From IMG/VR virus record IMGVR_UViG_3300020595_003017, positions 124,001-188,000 of that record: a DNA stretch of 64,000 nucleotides. The stretch is one strand, 5' to 3'. Positions 8,147 to 16,969 of the stretch are shown here, in pieces. The notes beneath the pieces were generated by a model, which saw only the letters and a program-made list of their open reading frames with translations, was not told the DNA's origin and searched no databases. A program made the translations under genes and the position numbers. The first letter of the stretch is position 1, and every line of letters begins with the position of its first letter. This DNA comes from a virus.

Positions 8147-10129
8147 TTGAAAAACGTCTACTTGTTTGAAATAAACGATATTATAGCAAATCAGATGAAA
8201 CTTCCCTATAGTACGGGTCTTATTTGGTCTTATTGTATATTGGACGAGGTGATAACAAATAATTACAACCTTGATGGCTGGTTTTATTACCGACAAGATA
8301 TGGATGAAATTGTAGATAAAATTGAAAACCCTTCGGTCATAGGTTTCAGTTGTTTTGTGTGGAATTGGAAATTTAACAGAGACATTTCAAAAAAGATTAA
8401 AGAGAAGTGGCCAGATTGTAAGATAGTTTTTGGAGGTTGGTATCCTCCGATCCAAGACCGTAGTCAAGGATTTTTCCAAGACAATCCTTATGTTGATATT
8501 ATTGTTCACGGTGAGGGCGAGTTTACCTTCAAGGACATACTTTTAGAAAATTTAAAACCAAAAGAGGAACAAGATTGGACTTCGGTAGCTGGTTGCTCCG
8601 TTCCTCTCGAAGACTTAACAACCTTCGTTACCCCTAGCAGAGATCGAATCCCGGACATAAATGGTATGCCAACCCCTTATCTAAATGGGTTGTTTGACGA
8701 AATAGCAAAAGATTGTCCCTATGTTTTAGAGGCTACTTTAGAGACAACAAGAGGGTGCCCTTACCAGTGTACTTTTTGTGAAATTGGAACAAAATATTAT
8801 CAAAGAGTTAAGTGGCAAGATTTAGAAAAGGTCTATAAAGAAATTGACTGGATGTCTGATAATAAGGTTGCCTTTGTTTATAATGCTGATTCAAACTTTG
8901 GCTTACTTCCAAACCACCTAGAGGTAACAAAGTATTTTGTCAAAAAGAAAGAAGAAACAGGATTCCCAGACAAGCACAGATGCGACTGGGCTAAAAATAA
9001 AGCAGATAAAGTTTTAGAACTTGCTAAACTTTTTACTGATTCTGGAATGGACAAGGGAATTACGGTTGCGTTACAGTCCAGAAATCCTGAAACTCTCAAG
9101 GCTGTGAAGAGAAGAAACCTGGACGATGGTAAACTTGGCGAGTTTCTTAAGATGTATAACGAGGCAAAAGTCCCCGCCTATGTTGAACTGATTTTAGGAC
9201 TTCCAGAAGAAACTCTTGAAACATTTATTCAGGGGATATCTGACGTTATTGAATTAGACCAACACAATTACATTGGTATTTATGCTATGACAGCTTTACC
9301 TAATACACCCTTTGGGAAGCAGTCTTATATAGATGAATATGAACTTGAAATAATTAGTACTTTTCAAGCTTTTAATCATTATGATATATCAGGTGATAAT
9401 GAACTTGAAAGAGAAAAGATGGTTGTTGGTCATAAAAAACTAACATTTGAAGATTACAAAAACATGCATTATTTTAGATGGGTTGTCATGTCCGGACATT
9501 ATCTAGGGCTAACACAATTTATCAGTAGGTTTTTAAGGTCTGAGCATAATGTTTCTTATAAAGACTTTTATGAAAATCTCCTTAAATACTGTTATGATAA
9601 TCCACATAGTTTTCTAGGAAACGAATTAAGGCAAACAATAGTTAATTTAGAGGGTTCTTTGGGGGCTACTCAACCATGGGGAAGAATCATTGATGAAGTT
9701 AGAGAAAACTTTGGCTGGGATTTTGAAGAGGCCACAGCGATAAATGTTTGCTTACATAAAGAAAAGTATTATCTAGAAATACTAGACTTTATGAATAGGT
9801 ATCTCAAAGTAGAGATGCAACAAGATGTTATGGATGAATTAATGATTTATCAAAAAGTTGGTGTTCTTGATCCAACCTTAACTTATCCAATGAGAAAATC
9901 TTTCAAATATAACATTCATGACGTTATTACTAAAAAATCAAAACTTAGAAAATATAAAAACGAAATTGAATTCAACGCCAAAAACTATAACGGTGATCTG
10001 TATGAGTGGGGAAAAGAGACACTATGGTGGGGTCGTCGTGTTGGTGCGTGTAAAACAAAAAGAACAAAGGTAACGAAAAAATATAAAACAACCGATGCTC
10101 TCAATCCGCTAAGTGGGTTCAAGAGGTAA
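8147..10129 (+). CDS. Cobalamin-binding-type radical SAM enzyme (B12-rSAM)
   Basis: A protein of 660 residues. The N-terminal part (to about residue 165) has the Rossmann layout of B12-binding domains in this superfamily (VIGFSCFVWNW, KIVFGGWYPP, VDIIVHGEGEFTF). TRGCPYQCTFCEIG is the C-x3-C-x2-C [4Fe-4S]/SAM motif, followed by a radical SAM barrel with LQSRNPETL and ELILGLPEET, as in BchE/HpnJ-like enzymes. The long C-terminus is unassigned. Such enzymes perform methylation or ring rearrangement on unactivated carbons, and a sugar or glycolipid substrate is likely here. Translation starts with TTG at 8147 behind GGGAG. It needs a one-electron donor, and a ferredoxin gene occurs at 61520. The closing radical SAM residues cannot be verified by eye. 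Confidence 0.82.
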   Translation: MKNVYLFEINDIIANQMKLPYSTGLIWSYCILDEVITNNYNLDGWFYYRQDMDEIVDKIENPSVIGFSCFVWNWKFNRDISKKIKEKWPDCKIVFGGWYPPIQDRSQGFFQDNPYVDIIVHGEGEFTFKDILLENLKPKEEQDWTSVAGCSVPLEDLTTFVTPSRDRIPDINGMPTPYLNGLFDEIAKDCPYVLEATLETTRGCPYQCTFCEIGTKYYQRVKWQDLEKVYKEIDWMSDNKVAFVYNADSNFGLLPNHLEVTKYFVKKKEETGFPDKHRCDWAKNKADKVLELAKLFTDSGMDKGITVALQSRNPETLKAVKRRNLDDGKLGEFLKMYNEAKVPAYVELILGLPEETLETFIQGISDVIELDQHNYIGIYAMTALPNTPFGKQSYIDEYELEIISTFQAFNHYDISGDNELEREKMVVGHKKLTFEDYKNMHYFRWVVMSGHYLGLTQFISRFLRSEHNVSYKDFYENLLKYCYDNPHSFLGNELRQTIVNLEGSLGATQPWGRIIDEVRENFGWDFEEATAINVCLHKEKYYLEILDFMNRYLKVEMQQDVMDELMIYQKVGVLDPTLTYPMRKSFKYNIHDVITKKSKLRKYKNEIEFNAKNYNGDLYEWGKETLWWGRRVGACKTKRTKVTKKYKTTDALNPLSGFKR

Positions 10130-10132
10130 TGA

Positions 10133-10567
10133 ATGGCAGGATTTAAATGGACATGGGAAACAGCACCACAATCCCCAGGCGCTGGCATTGTTGTAGTTCA
10201 GAATTTTGATAAGGAATATAAAGTTCTAGGTTTGTGGGCTCGTGGTGGCTATGATATTCCAAAAGGACATGTTGAAAGTGGCGAGGGATTTCTTGAGACC
10301 GCCATAAGGGAAACAGAAGAAGAATCAAGTATCACCGACTTAGATTTTAAATGGGGAAAAAGACCGATTATAGTAGATCAGCTTAAGGTATATCTAGCTG
10401 AAACAAGTCAACCTGGAAAAGTGGTGGCTAATGAACATTCGGGGATATTAGAACATGAATACTTGAAATGGATGGAATGGGAAGAGATGTATGAAAAAAC
10501 TTATGATTACTTGAAGCCCGCTATTTTATGGGCCAAAGAAAGCGTGGAAAAAGATGAAAGCAAATAA
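10133..10567 (+). CDS. Nudix hydrolase
   Basis: A protein of 144 residues with a Nudix box, G-x5-E-x7-R-E-x-x-E-E, read as GHVESGE then RETEEE near residues 44-61. It would hydrolyse a nucleoside diphosphate linked to another group. Inside a sugar-nucleotide cluster it could clear unwanted NDP-sugars or recycle them, although a housekeeping role on damaged nucleotides is equally consistent. The start at 10133 follows AAGAGG with proper spacing, and the end overlaps the next gene. Confidence 0.85.
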   Translation: MAGFKWTWETAPQSPGAGIVVVQNFDKEYKVLGLWARGGYDIPKGHVESGEGFLETAIRETEEESSITDLDFKWGKRPIIVDQLKVYLAETSQPGKVVANEHSGILEHEYLKWMEWEEMYEKTYDYLKPAILWAKESVEKDESK

Positions 10568-11423
10568 ATTAAAGCTAGCAGATATTATCGATAAACACAA
10601 AGGGACTGCTGCTGTTATTTGTGGTCACGGTCCTAGTCTTAATGAGGATAAAGAGCGAATAGAGGAGTTGCAGAATAATAATGAGATCATAAGATTTTCT
10701 GTAAACAATTGGTATGATTATTTTAAAATTGCGCCTGATTATTGGGTGATTTCTAATTCGCAGTTTTCTTTCCCTGTAATGCACGAAATAATGAATAAGT
10801 ACAAGTCACCAGTTCTTTATTCGACTGACGGTGATTTTTCAAGTGATGAATATATTCAATCTATCTTGCAATGTGATTACTTACCATATGATCAAAGACA
10901 TTTCAAAGGCCACAATTGTGTTAAAATACTTAAGTCTTTTAAAGACTATCAAGTGAAAAATAAAAACTTTGATTATAAAGAGTATGGCAACAATAGTGCC
11001 ATGTGGCATCCACCTCGTATCGGTTATCCTGATGGCTGGGCAGGTTTTGACCTGCATGGCAGGTGTTGTAAAATGATTGATAGGACACAACTAACAATAC
11101 AAGAAGAGCTACAAAAACAAACAGGACTTGATAGACATTATAGCACTGGGGACACAGTTGCGCTACATGCGATCGCTTTTGCTATTCTTATGGGATGTAG
11201 TCCAATATATTTGTCTGGTGTTGATTTAAGTTATAGGTTGGGATATGCAAGAAAAGATATCGCACTTCACCAAGATCATTTTACCCTTTGGGAAGACAAT
11301 CACAAAAATCTCATATCTGACTTGACAATTTTGCTTGACAGTGCTAACAATAAAGATATAAAAATTATGAACTTAAACAAGCAAACTTGGTTTGATTTAT
11401 TTCCAATTTCTGAATTACCTTAA
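10554..11423 (+). CDS. MAF/DUF115- or GT42-like transferase (probable nonulosonate transfer)
   Basis: A protein of 289 residues with a Rossmann-like start AAVICGHGPSLNEDKERI and a second block STGDTVALHAIAFAILMGC followed by IYLSGVDLSY. These two blocks are shared by motility-associated factor (MAF, DUF115) proteins and by GT42 sialyltransferases such as CstI/CstII, both of which use CMP-nonulosonates. The genes immediately downstream make a CMP-nonulosonate, which supports transfer of that sugar to a protein or glycan. I cannot choose between the two families by eye. It begins 14 bases inside the Nudix gene. Confidence 0.65.
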   Translation: MKANKLKLADIIDKHKGTAAVICGHGPSLNEDKERIEELQNNNEIIRFSVNNWYDYFKIAPDYWVISNSQFSFPVMHEIMNKYKSPVLYSTDGDFSSDEYIQSILQCDYLPYDQRHFKGHNCVKILKSFKDYQVKNKNFDYKEYGNNSAMWHPPRIGYPDGWAGFDLHGRCCKMIDRTQLTIQEELQKQTGLDRHYSTGDTVALHAIAFAILMGCSPIYLSGVDLSYRLGYARKDIALHQDHFTLWEDNHKNLISDLTILLDSANNKDIKIMNLNKQTWFDLFPISELP

Positions 11424-11431
11424 ATTTTTAC

Positions 11432-11460
11432 TAAACATTTTTTCGATCAAGATATACAAT
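11432..11460 (+). promoter_or_regulatory. Candidate sigma70-type promoter before the nonulosonate genes
   Basis: In the 62-base gap before the cytidylyltransferase gene, TAAACA at 11432-11437 (4 of 6 matches to TTGACA) lies 17 bases before TACAAT at 11455-11460 (5 of 6 matches to TATAAT). A GAGGG ribosome site follows at 11469-11473. It would give the nonulosonate pair an independent start. AT-richness makes this only suggestive. Confidence 0.35.
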
Positions 11461-11485
11461 CACTATTAGAGGGTCGTGAATACCT

Positions 11486-12163
11486 ATGAAAAAGTGTGTG
11501 GTTATCTTAGCAAGAGGTGGTAGCAAAAGCATACCAAGGAAAAACCTAGTTAAGATAAACGGTCAAGCTCTATTGTCATATCCTATAAAAGCAGCCTTTG
11601 CCGCTGGTATTGATGATGTTTGGGTATCTTCTGAGGACGAAGAAATTAAATCTTTAGCAAAAACTTTAGGTGCCAAAGTACATAACCGACCTTATTGGTT
11701 GGCTGGGGATCTCACAACGGATTTTGAATGTTTTCAGGATTTCTTATCTGATCATAATCAATATGATTATGTTATTCACTTGAGAGCGACGTCTCCACAA
11801 ATAAATGCTAAAATAATCCAAGAAGCAGTAACCAAGTTTGAAAATAATTACGAGATTGTTGATTCCCTTAGGTCTGTCACAAGGATGGAAAAATCTCCGT
11901 TCAAGTCTTGGTTTATGGAAAAGCAAGGATTTTTGACGCCGGTTATACCTGATAATGATTTACATTCCTCGCCGAGACAGGTATTAAGAACTAGCTTTTA
12001 TCAAAATGCTTGCATTGATATAATTAAAGCCGATACAATTACTAAAAAAAGTAGTATCATAGGTGAGCGGTGTATTCCATATCTTATGGAAGATGACTAT
12101 AATATAGACATTGACACCGAACAAGATTTAACTCAAGCAAAGAATATATTTAAGGATCAATAA
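11486..12163 (+). CDS. neuA-like: Acylneuraminate (nonulosonate) cytidylyltransferase
   Basis: A protein of 225 residues. The start ILARGGSKSIPRKNL is the nucleotide-binding signature of CMP-sialic acid, CMP-legionaminate and CMP-pseudaminate synthetases. HLRATSPQ and the closing NIDIDTEQDLTQA are also family hallmarks. It would join CTP and a nonulosonic acid to give the CMP-sugar and pyrophosphate. It is followed directly by a NeuB-like synthase (1-base overlap) and preceded by a transferase that could use the product. The particular nine-carbon sugar cannot be decided from the sequence. Confidence 0.88.
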   Translation: MKKCVVILARGGSKSIPRKNLVKINGQALLSYPIKAAFAAGIDDVWVSSEDEEIKSLAKTLGAKVHNRPYWLAGDLTTDFECFQDFLSDHNQYDYVIHLRATSPQINAKIIQEAVTKFENNYEIVDSLRSVTRMEKSPFKSWFMEKQGFLTPVIPDNDLHSSPRQVLRTSFYQNACIDIIKADTITKKSSIIGERCIPYLMEDDYNIDIDTEQDLTQAKNIFKDQ

Positions 12164-13635
12164 TGTTTTTTATTTTAGAAATGGCTAACAATCATCAGGG
12201 TAGTGTGCAACATGCAAAAGCTATTATTGATGATTTCGTAGAAGTTAAAAACAAATACGATTTAAACGTAGGTTTAAAAGTTCAGTTTCGTAACCTTGAC
12301 ACCTTTATTCATCCTGATTTCAAGAACTCTGGACTGAAATATGTTAAAAGGTTTAATGAGACTAGACTAGAGGTAGAGGATTTTCGACAAATTTTAGAAT
12401 ATGCAAAATCAAAAGGTATGAAAACTGTCGCAACGCCTTTTGATAATGAATCTTTAAGATTGTTCGAGGAACTTGATGTTGATATACTAAAGATAGCTAG
12501 TTGTTCTGCTGATGATTGGCCACTCTTAAGGCAGGTTGCAAAAATACAAAGAAAAATTGTTATGTCAACCGCCGGCACAGAAATACCGGTACTACAAAAA
12601 GCATACAACTTATTCAAGGCTAACAATAGAGATTTTGCTTTCATGCACTGTGTGGGGGATTATCCGACACCAACTTCTAGTGCAGACTTGTCTAGAATTC
12701 TAACGCTTAGGGATACTTTTCCTGATATAGAAATAGGTTTTTCTACTCACGAATCACCAGATGAGGTATCGTTAGCTTCACATGCTCGTGCCATGGGTTG
12801 TACGATATTTGAAAAACATGTTGGTAAAAAGACAGACACAGTAAATCTTAATGCTTATTCATGCACTAGAGAACAGTATGAAAATATGATAGTTGATTTG
12901 ATGCGTTACCAGTCTGCTTTTGAGGGTAAATCTAACACGCAGAAACAATCTTTGAGAAACCTCAAAAGGGGAGTGTATATTAGGGAAGATTTGCCCAAAG
13001 GTCACACCCTCTCAGAAGAAGATCTTTTTTATGCAATGCCTTGCCAAGAGGATCAACTGGATGTATCAAAAATTGATATGGTTTTGGGCTCTGCTCTTGA
13101 AGTGGCAAAAAGCAGAAATGAAAAACTCTGTCTAGAAAACATTATAAATAAAACTGATGATGAGACACATAAAATCTGTGACTCTGTTAGAGAAGTTTTA
13201 GAACACGCAAAAATACCAGTTACCCCAAAAGATAAGTGTGAAATTTCTTGTCATTACGGATTGGAAAATTTTGAAAGATATGGTGCCTTTATCATTGATA
13301 AGGTTAATAGAGAATATTGTAAAAAGCTAATTGTAATGTTACCAGGACAAAAACACCCAGAGCATTATCACATAAGAAAAGAAGAAACCTTTGAGTTAAT
13401 ACACGGTGACTGTTCTATTGCCGTAAAAGGAAAAACTGTTGACTTAAAGCTTGGAGAGCCATTTCTTATTGTCAGAAATGTACCACACGCTTTCCAGACT
13501 TTGAATGGTTGTGTTATCGAAGAAGTTTCTACAACTCATCATCGTGGTGATTCAATATACACTGACCCATCAATTCTTCGAAAAGAAGTAAAAGACAGAA
13601 AAGTAACATGCAATATTTATAGGAAAAAAATATGA
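12163..13635 (+). CDS. neuB-like: NeuB-like nonulosonate synthase fused to SAF and cupin domains
   Basis: A protein of 490 residues in three parts. Residues 1-260 form the NeuB barrel (LEMANNHQGS, KVQFRN, HCVGDYPTP, GFSTHESPDE, FEKHVGK), which condenses phosphoenolpyruvate with a six-carbon amino sugar. Residues 270-335 form an antifreeze-like SAF domain (KRGVYIREDLPKGHTLSEED). Residues 385-475 form a cupin barrel with HPEHYHIRKEE and a later VPHAF, giving possible metal-binding His and Glu residues. Ordinary NeuB proteins end after SAF, so the cupin is an added domain. It might bind or isomerise the sugar, or act as a sensor. No epimerase of NeuC type is seen nearby, so the precursor may come from the host. 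Confidence 0.87.
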   Translation: MFFILEMANNHQGSVQHAKAIIDDFVEVKNKYDLNVGLKVQFRNLDTFIHPDFKNSGLKYVKRFNETRLEVEDFRQILEYAKSKGMKTVATPFDNESLRLFEELDVDILKIASCSADDWPLLRQVAKIQRKIVMSTAGTEIPVLQKAYNLFKANNRDFAFMHCVGDYPTPTSSADLSRILTLRDTFPDIEIGFSTHESPDEVSLASHARAMGCTIFEKHVGKKTDTVNLNAYSCTREQYENMIVDLMRYQSAFEGKSNTQKQSLRNLKRGVYIREDLPKGHTLSEEDLFYAMPCQEDQLDVSKIDMVLGSALEVAKSRNEKLCLENIINKTDDETHKICDSVREVLEHAKIPVTPKDKCEISCHYGLENFERYGAFIIDKVNREYCKKLIVMLPGQKHPEHYHIRKEETFELIHGDCSIAVKGKTVDLKLGEPFLIVRNVPHAFQTLNGCVIEEVSTTHHRGDSIYTDPSILRKEVKDRKVTCNIYRKKI

Positions 13636-14915
13636 CAAACCACTTTAAAAATATTACACAGTGCCGCATTTGTGGATCACAGGACTTGACTGAGGTTATC
13701 TCTATTGAGGAACAACATTTGTCTCCGACATTTGTTCGAACGAATAAAGATAATCATTTAGCAGGTTTACTTGTTAGGCAGACTTTAGTTCTTTGTGACA
13801 AAAGTAAAAATAGTAAAAATTGTGGACTTTTACAACTCAAAGAAACTGTGAAGCCAGATTTATTATACAAGCAATACTTTTATCGCTCCGCCGTAAGTGA
13901 TACGATGCGCAAGGACCTTAGAGAGGTTGTTGACGATGTTACATCTAGAGTAGACTTGAATGGTGGAGATGTTGTTCTTGATATTGGTGCAAATGATTGC
14001 ACCATGTTGTCTTACTTTGACTCTTCTTTGGCGAGAGTAGGAGTTGAGCCAGCAGAAAATATTGAATGGGATCATGTCGATGAATCAATAACAATTGTTA
14101 ATGATTACTTTTCTTGGCAGGCCGTGGAATCAACACTGGCAGGAAGAAAAGTAAAGGCATTTACAAGTTGCGCCATGTTTTATGATCTTGATGATCCAAA
14201 TAGCTTTGTAGCTGCAATCAAAAAATGTCTGGACAAAGATGGTGTCTGGTGTATTCAGTTGAGTTACTTGCCTTTAATGCTTGAGAATATTAATTTTTAT
14301 GATATTTGTAACGAACACTTGGAATATTATTCGCTGCAAGTTCTTGAAACACTGATGAATAGAAATGGATTAAAAATTGTAGACGCTAGCTTAAACAACG
14401 TCAATGGTGGGTCTGCTCGTGTTTTCATTAAGCACATTGAACACCCTGATGCTCAAAGTGATGATCTTGTAAAACTTCTGAAGAAAGAGGACGAACTAAA
14501 TCTCTATGAGCCAAAGACTTACGTTGAGTTTTATGACAAAATAAAAGATCTTAGAGATAGAATTAAAAACTCCATGCTTTCGGAAATTGAAAGAGGCGAG
14601 CTTGTCCTAGGTCTCGGAGCATCAACTAAAGGTAACATGCTACTTCAGCTTTTTGGTATCGATAATAAAATGCTTCCTTACATTAGCGAACGCAACCCAG
14701 ATAAAGTTGGATTACGAACGCTGGGCACAGACATAGAATTAATATCTGAGGAACACGCTCGGTCTCTTAATCCTAGTTGTATGCTTGTATTACCTTGGTA
14801 CTTTAAAGACGAAATTGTCGAAAGGGAACAGCCTTATATTCAGGCAGGCGGCAAGCTGATGTTTCCGATGCCGTATCCTCATATTGTGACAAAAGATGGG
14901 GAGATAAAAATCTAA
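13632..14915 (+). CDS. Sugar C-methyltransferase (NovU/TylC3-like)
   Basis: A 427-residue protein with the three-part plan of NDP-sugar C-methyltransferases. It has an N-terminal zinc-binding segment (CRICGSQ near residues 11-17, with later Cys in VLCDKSKN and CGLLQ), a SAM-binding domain (VLDIGANDC and VGVEP), and a C-terminal domain beginning LGLGASTKGNMLLQ and ending PWYFKDEI. These enzymes put a methyl branch on C3 or C5 of a 4-keto-6-deoxy sugar. With the dehydratase and 3-dehydrase upstream, it points to a branched deoxysugar. The start overlaps the synthase gene by ATGA and the stop overlaps the next start (TAATG). Confidence 0.85.
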   Translation: MTNHFKNITQCRICGSQDLTEVISIEEQHLSPTFVRTNKDNHLAGLLVRQTLVLCDKSKNSKNCGLLQLKETVKPDLLYKQYFYRSAVSDTMRKDLREVVDDVTSRVDLNGGDVVLDIGANDCTMLSYFDSSLARVGVEPAENIEWDHVDESITIVNDYFSWQAVESTLAGRKVKAFTSCAMFYDLDDPNSFVAAIKKCLDKDGVWCIQLSYLPLMLENINFYDICNEHLEYYSLQVLETLMNRNGLKIVDASLNNVNGGSARVFIKHIEHPDAQSDDLVKLLKKEDELNLYEPKTYVEFYDKIKDLRDRIKNSMLSEIERGELVLGLGASTKGNMLLQLFGIDNKMLPYISERNPDKVGLRTLGTDIELISEEHARSLNPSCMLVLPWYFKDEIVEREQPYIQAGGKLMFPMPYPHIVTKDGEIKI

Positions 14916-15817
14916 TGAAAGTTGTAGTAACTGGTGGTTCTGGATTTGTAGGTAAAAGGCTGCAATTAATCAAGCCAGATTGGACATATCTTTCTTCGAA
15001 AGATTATAACCTAATGGACTCAGGTGACTGTGATAGGATGTACAAAGAATTAAAGCCCGACGCTGTGGTTCATTTAGCGGGTCAAGTAGGAGGCATAAAA
15101 GCCAATGACGACCGACCAGCAGACTTCTACTATATGAACATAACTATGAACACAAACATCGTTCAAAAGGCTTACGAGAATGGTGTTAAAAGAGTGCTAG
15201 CTTCTTTGAGTACATGTACATTCCCAGATGTTGTAAAAAAATACCCACTAACCGAAGAAGATATATTTGATGGACCTCCTGCGGCTACCAACATATCATA
15301 TGGGTATGCTAAGAGGAGCCTGTTAATACAAATTTTAGCGTACAGGAGACAGTACGGTTTAAATTATAGTTCCTTTTGTCCATCTAATTTGTATGGTCCG
15401 GGAGATAATTTCAACCTTAACACATCTCACTTTGTGCCGGCCATGATAAGAAAGTTTTCCGAGGCGAGTGATGGCGACACAGTTGAAGTTTGGGGAACCG
15501 GAAAACCACTCCGGCAACAATTGTACGTTGATGATTTGGCAAATATAATTCCCATTCTTTTAGACAAACATCACACTGAAGTCCCTTTGATTGTAGCACC
15601 TTATGAGAACTTGTCTATATCAGAAATGGTATCGATGATCAAGGAGAAATCAGGAAAGAATTGTGAAGTTTTTTATAACAACAACCTTGATGGTCAGTTT
15701 AGGAAAGATGGATCTAATGAGAAGTTAATTGATTTGATTGGTGAATATAATTTTATAAACTTTAAAGACGGAGTGGAGCAGACGTATGACTGGTACGCAA
15801 ACAAAGTCCTACAATAA
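14915..15817 (+). CDS. fcl: GDP-L-fucose synthase-like epimerase/reductase
   Basis: Extended SDR of 300 residues: GGSGFVG cofactor motif, HLAGQVGGI (the 'A-x-x-V-G-G-I' typical of Fcl/WcaG), LSTCTFPD containing the Ser and Cys of the active site, and YGYAKR as the Y-x-x-x-K. DNFNLNTSHFVPAMIRKF is another strong Fcl feature. It converts GDP-4-keto-6-deoxymannose to GDP-L-fucose by 3,5-epimerisation and NADPH reduction. It is directly followed, with 32 bases of overlap, by the gene making its substrate. The product could feed the GT10-like transferase at 5893. Confidence 0.88.
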   Translation: MKVVVTGGSGFVGKRLQLIKPDWTYLSSKDYNLMDSGDCDRMYKELKPDAVVHLAGQVGGIKANDDRPADFYYMNITMNTNIVQKAYENGVKRVLASLSTCTFPDVVKKYPLTEEDIFDGPPAATNISYGYAKRSLLIQILAYRRQYGLNYSSFCPSNLYGPGDNFNLNTSHFVPAMIRKFSEASDGDTVEVWGTGKPLRQQLYVDDLANIIPILLDKHHTEVPLIVAPYENLSISEMVSMIKEKSGKNCEVFYNNNLDGQFRKDGSNEKLIDLIGEYNFINFKDGVEQTYDWYANKVLQ

Positions 15818-16796
15818 GACAGCTTTTGTTACTGGCGTAACAGGACAAGACGGATCATATCTTGTAGAACTTTTATTAGATAAAGGGTACAGAGTGATTG
15901 GGGCAAAAAGAAGAACCTCTACTATCTGTACTGACAGGATCGATCGTTTATTTGATAGGCCAAATTTTATTCTTGAATTTTATGACCTTAACGACACTTC
16001 TAGAACATGGGAACTAATAAATAAATACAAGCCAGACGAGATCTATAATCTAGCAGCGATGTCGCATGTTAGAGTATCTTTTGAAATACCTGAACACACG
16101 GTAGATGGAATAGCTATGGGAACCTTGCGGCTTTTAAATGCCTGTAAGGAACTTGTACCAAATGCAAAATTTTACCAAGCATCATCTTCAGAAATGTATG
16201 GCGATAATCCAAATTATCCTTTCAATGAGGATTCTAGCTTAATGCCAGCATCTCCGTATGCTTGTGCTAAAGTATTTGCTCACAATCTCTGTAGAAATTA
16301 TCGACTAGCATATGGTATGCATGTTTCAAGTGGAATACTTTTTAATCATGAGTCTCCACGCCGAGGCGAAACGTTTGTTACAAGGAAGATAACTTTAGCA
16401 GCAGCCAGAATCAAACAGGGGTTACAAGACAAACTTTTCTTAGGTAACCTAGAGGCAAAAAGAGACTGGGGTTTCGCTGGCGACTATACCGAGGCCATGT
16501 GGCTCATGCTACAACAAGATGAGCCAGATGATTATGTTATCGCCACAGGCGAAACTCATACAGTTAGAGAATTTTTGGAAGAAGTTTTCTCACATGCTGG
16601 TCTTGATGTCGATAAACATCTGTATATTGACCCAAGACTTTTCAGACCCCATGAAGTTCCTTATCTTCTCGGTAATCCCGAAAAAGCAAAAAAGAAATTA
16701 AACTGGGAACCAAAAATAACATTTAAAGAATTAGCAAAACAAATGTACGAGGAAGACTATAAACTCGTCGCAAAAAATAAAGGAGAAATAAAATGA
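15786..16796 (+). CDS. gmd: GDP-mannose 4,6-dehydratase
   Basis: A protein of 336 residues. TGVTGQDGSYL is the Gmd-type dinucleotide motif, ASSSEMYGD contains the catalytic triad region (Ser where Thr is usual), and YACAKV is the Y-x-x-x-K. ILFNHESPRRGETFVTRK is diagnostic of Gmd. It removes water from GDP-D-mannose to give GDP-4-keto-6-deoxymannose. The ATG at 15786 lies inside the Fcl gene. The pair Fcl-Gmd is complete for GDP-fucose given host GDP-mannose. The gene closes the sugar island with an ATGA overlap into a tiny conserved gene. Confidence 0.93.
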   Translation: MTGTQTKSYNKTAFVTGVTGQDGSYLVELLLDKGYRVIGAKRRTSTICTDRIDRLFDRPNFILEFYDLNDTSRTWELINKYKPDEIYNLAAMSHVRVSFEIPEHTVDGIAMGTLRLLNACKELVPNAKFYQASSSEMYGDNPNYPFNEDSSLMPASPYACAKVFAHNLCRNYRLAYGMHVSSGILFNHESPRRGETFVTRKITLAAARIKQGLQDKLFLGNLEAKRDWGFAGDYTEAMWLMLQQDEPDDYVIATGETHTVREFLEEVFSHAGLDVDKHLYIDPRLFRPHEVPYLLGNPEKAKKKLNWEPKITFKELAKQMYEEDYKLVAKNKGEIK

Positions 16797-16969
16797 AATT
16801 ATCACAGCAAGCAATTGGAGCACTATTGATGACACTTCAGAAGTGCCTTGCAGAAGAGAAAGATATTACTGAGCTTTTGTCTGATTGGGATTTAGAAATT
16901 AATGAAGCGGGCGATGTTACTGTAACAAACCCACCCAGTTTTAAAACTCAGGTATTTGAAACAGAGTAA
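16793..16969 (+). CDS. Small conserved phage protein, 58 aa
   Basis: A 58-residue ORF starting at the ATG inside the Gmd stop (ATGA) and ending in a TAATG overlap with the zinc-ribbon gene. It begins MKLSQQAIGALLMTLQKCL, an amphipathic helix, then an acidic middle and a short strand-rich end with NPPSF. From memory it resembles short proteins found near late-transcription genes of marine T4-like phages. Its position beside the late sigma factor would suit a gp33-like co-activator, but that is only a guess from context. Tight overlaps on both sides support it as a real gene. Confidence 0.7.
   Translation: MKLSQQAIGALLMTLQKCLAEEKDITELLSDWDLEINEAGDVTVTNPPSFKTQVFETE

Noticed and set aside
2141-13150. 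T4-like late promoter TATAAATA at 2141, 5218 and 13143
   Set aside because: All lie inside coding sequence, and in an AT-rich 17-kb region a few matches are expected by chance. None stands directly before a late structural gene.
1-16796. A bacterial O-antigen island rather than phage DNA
   Set aside because: The sugar genes run without a break, in the same orientation and with the same overlaps, into the phage late sigma and baseplate genes, and no mobile-element border was seen.
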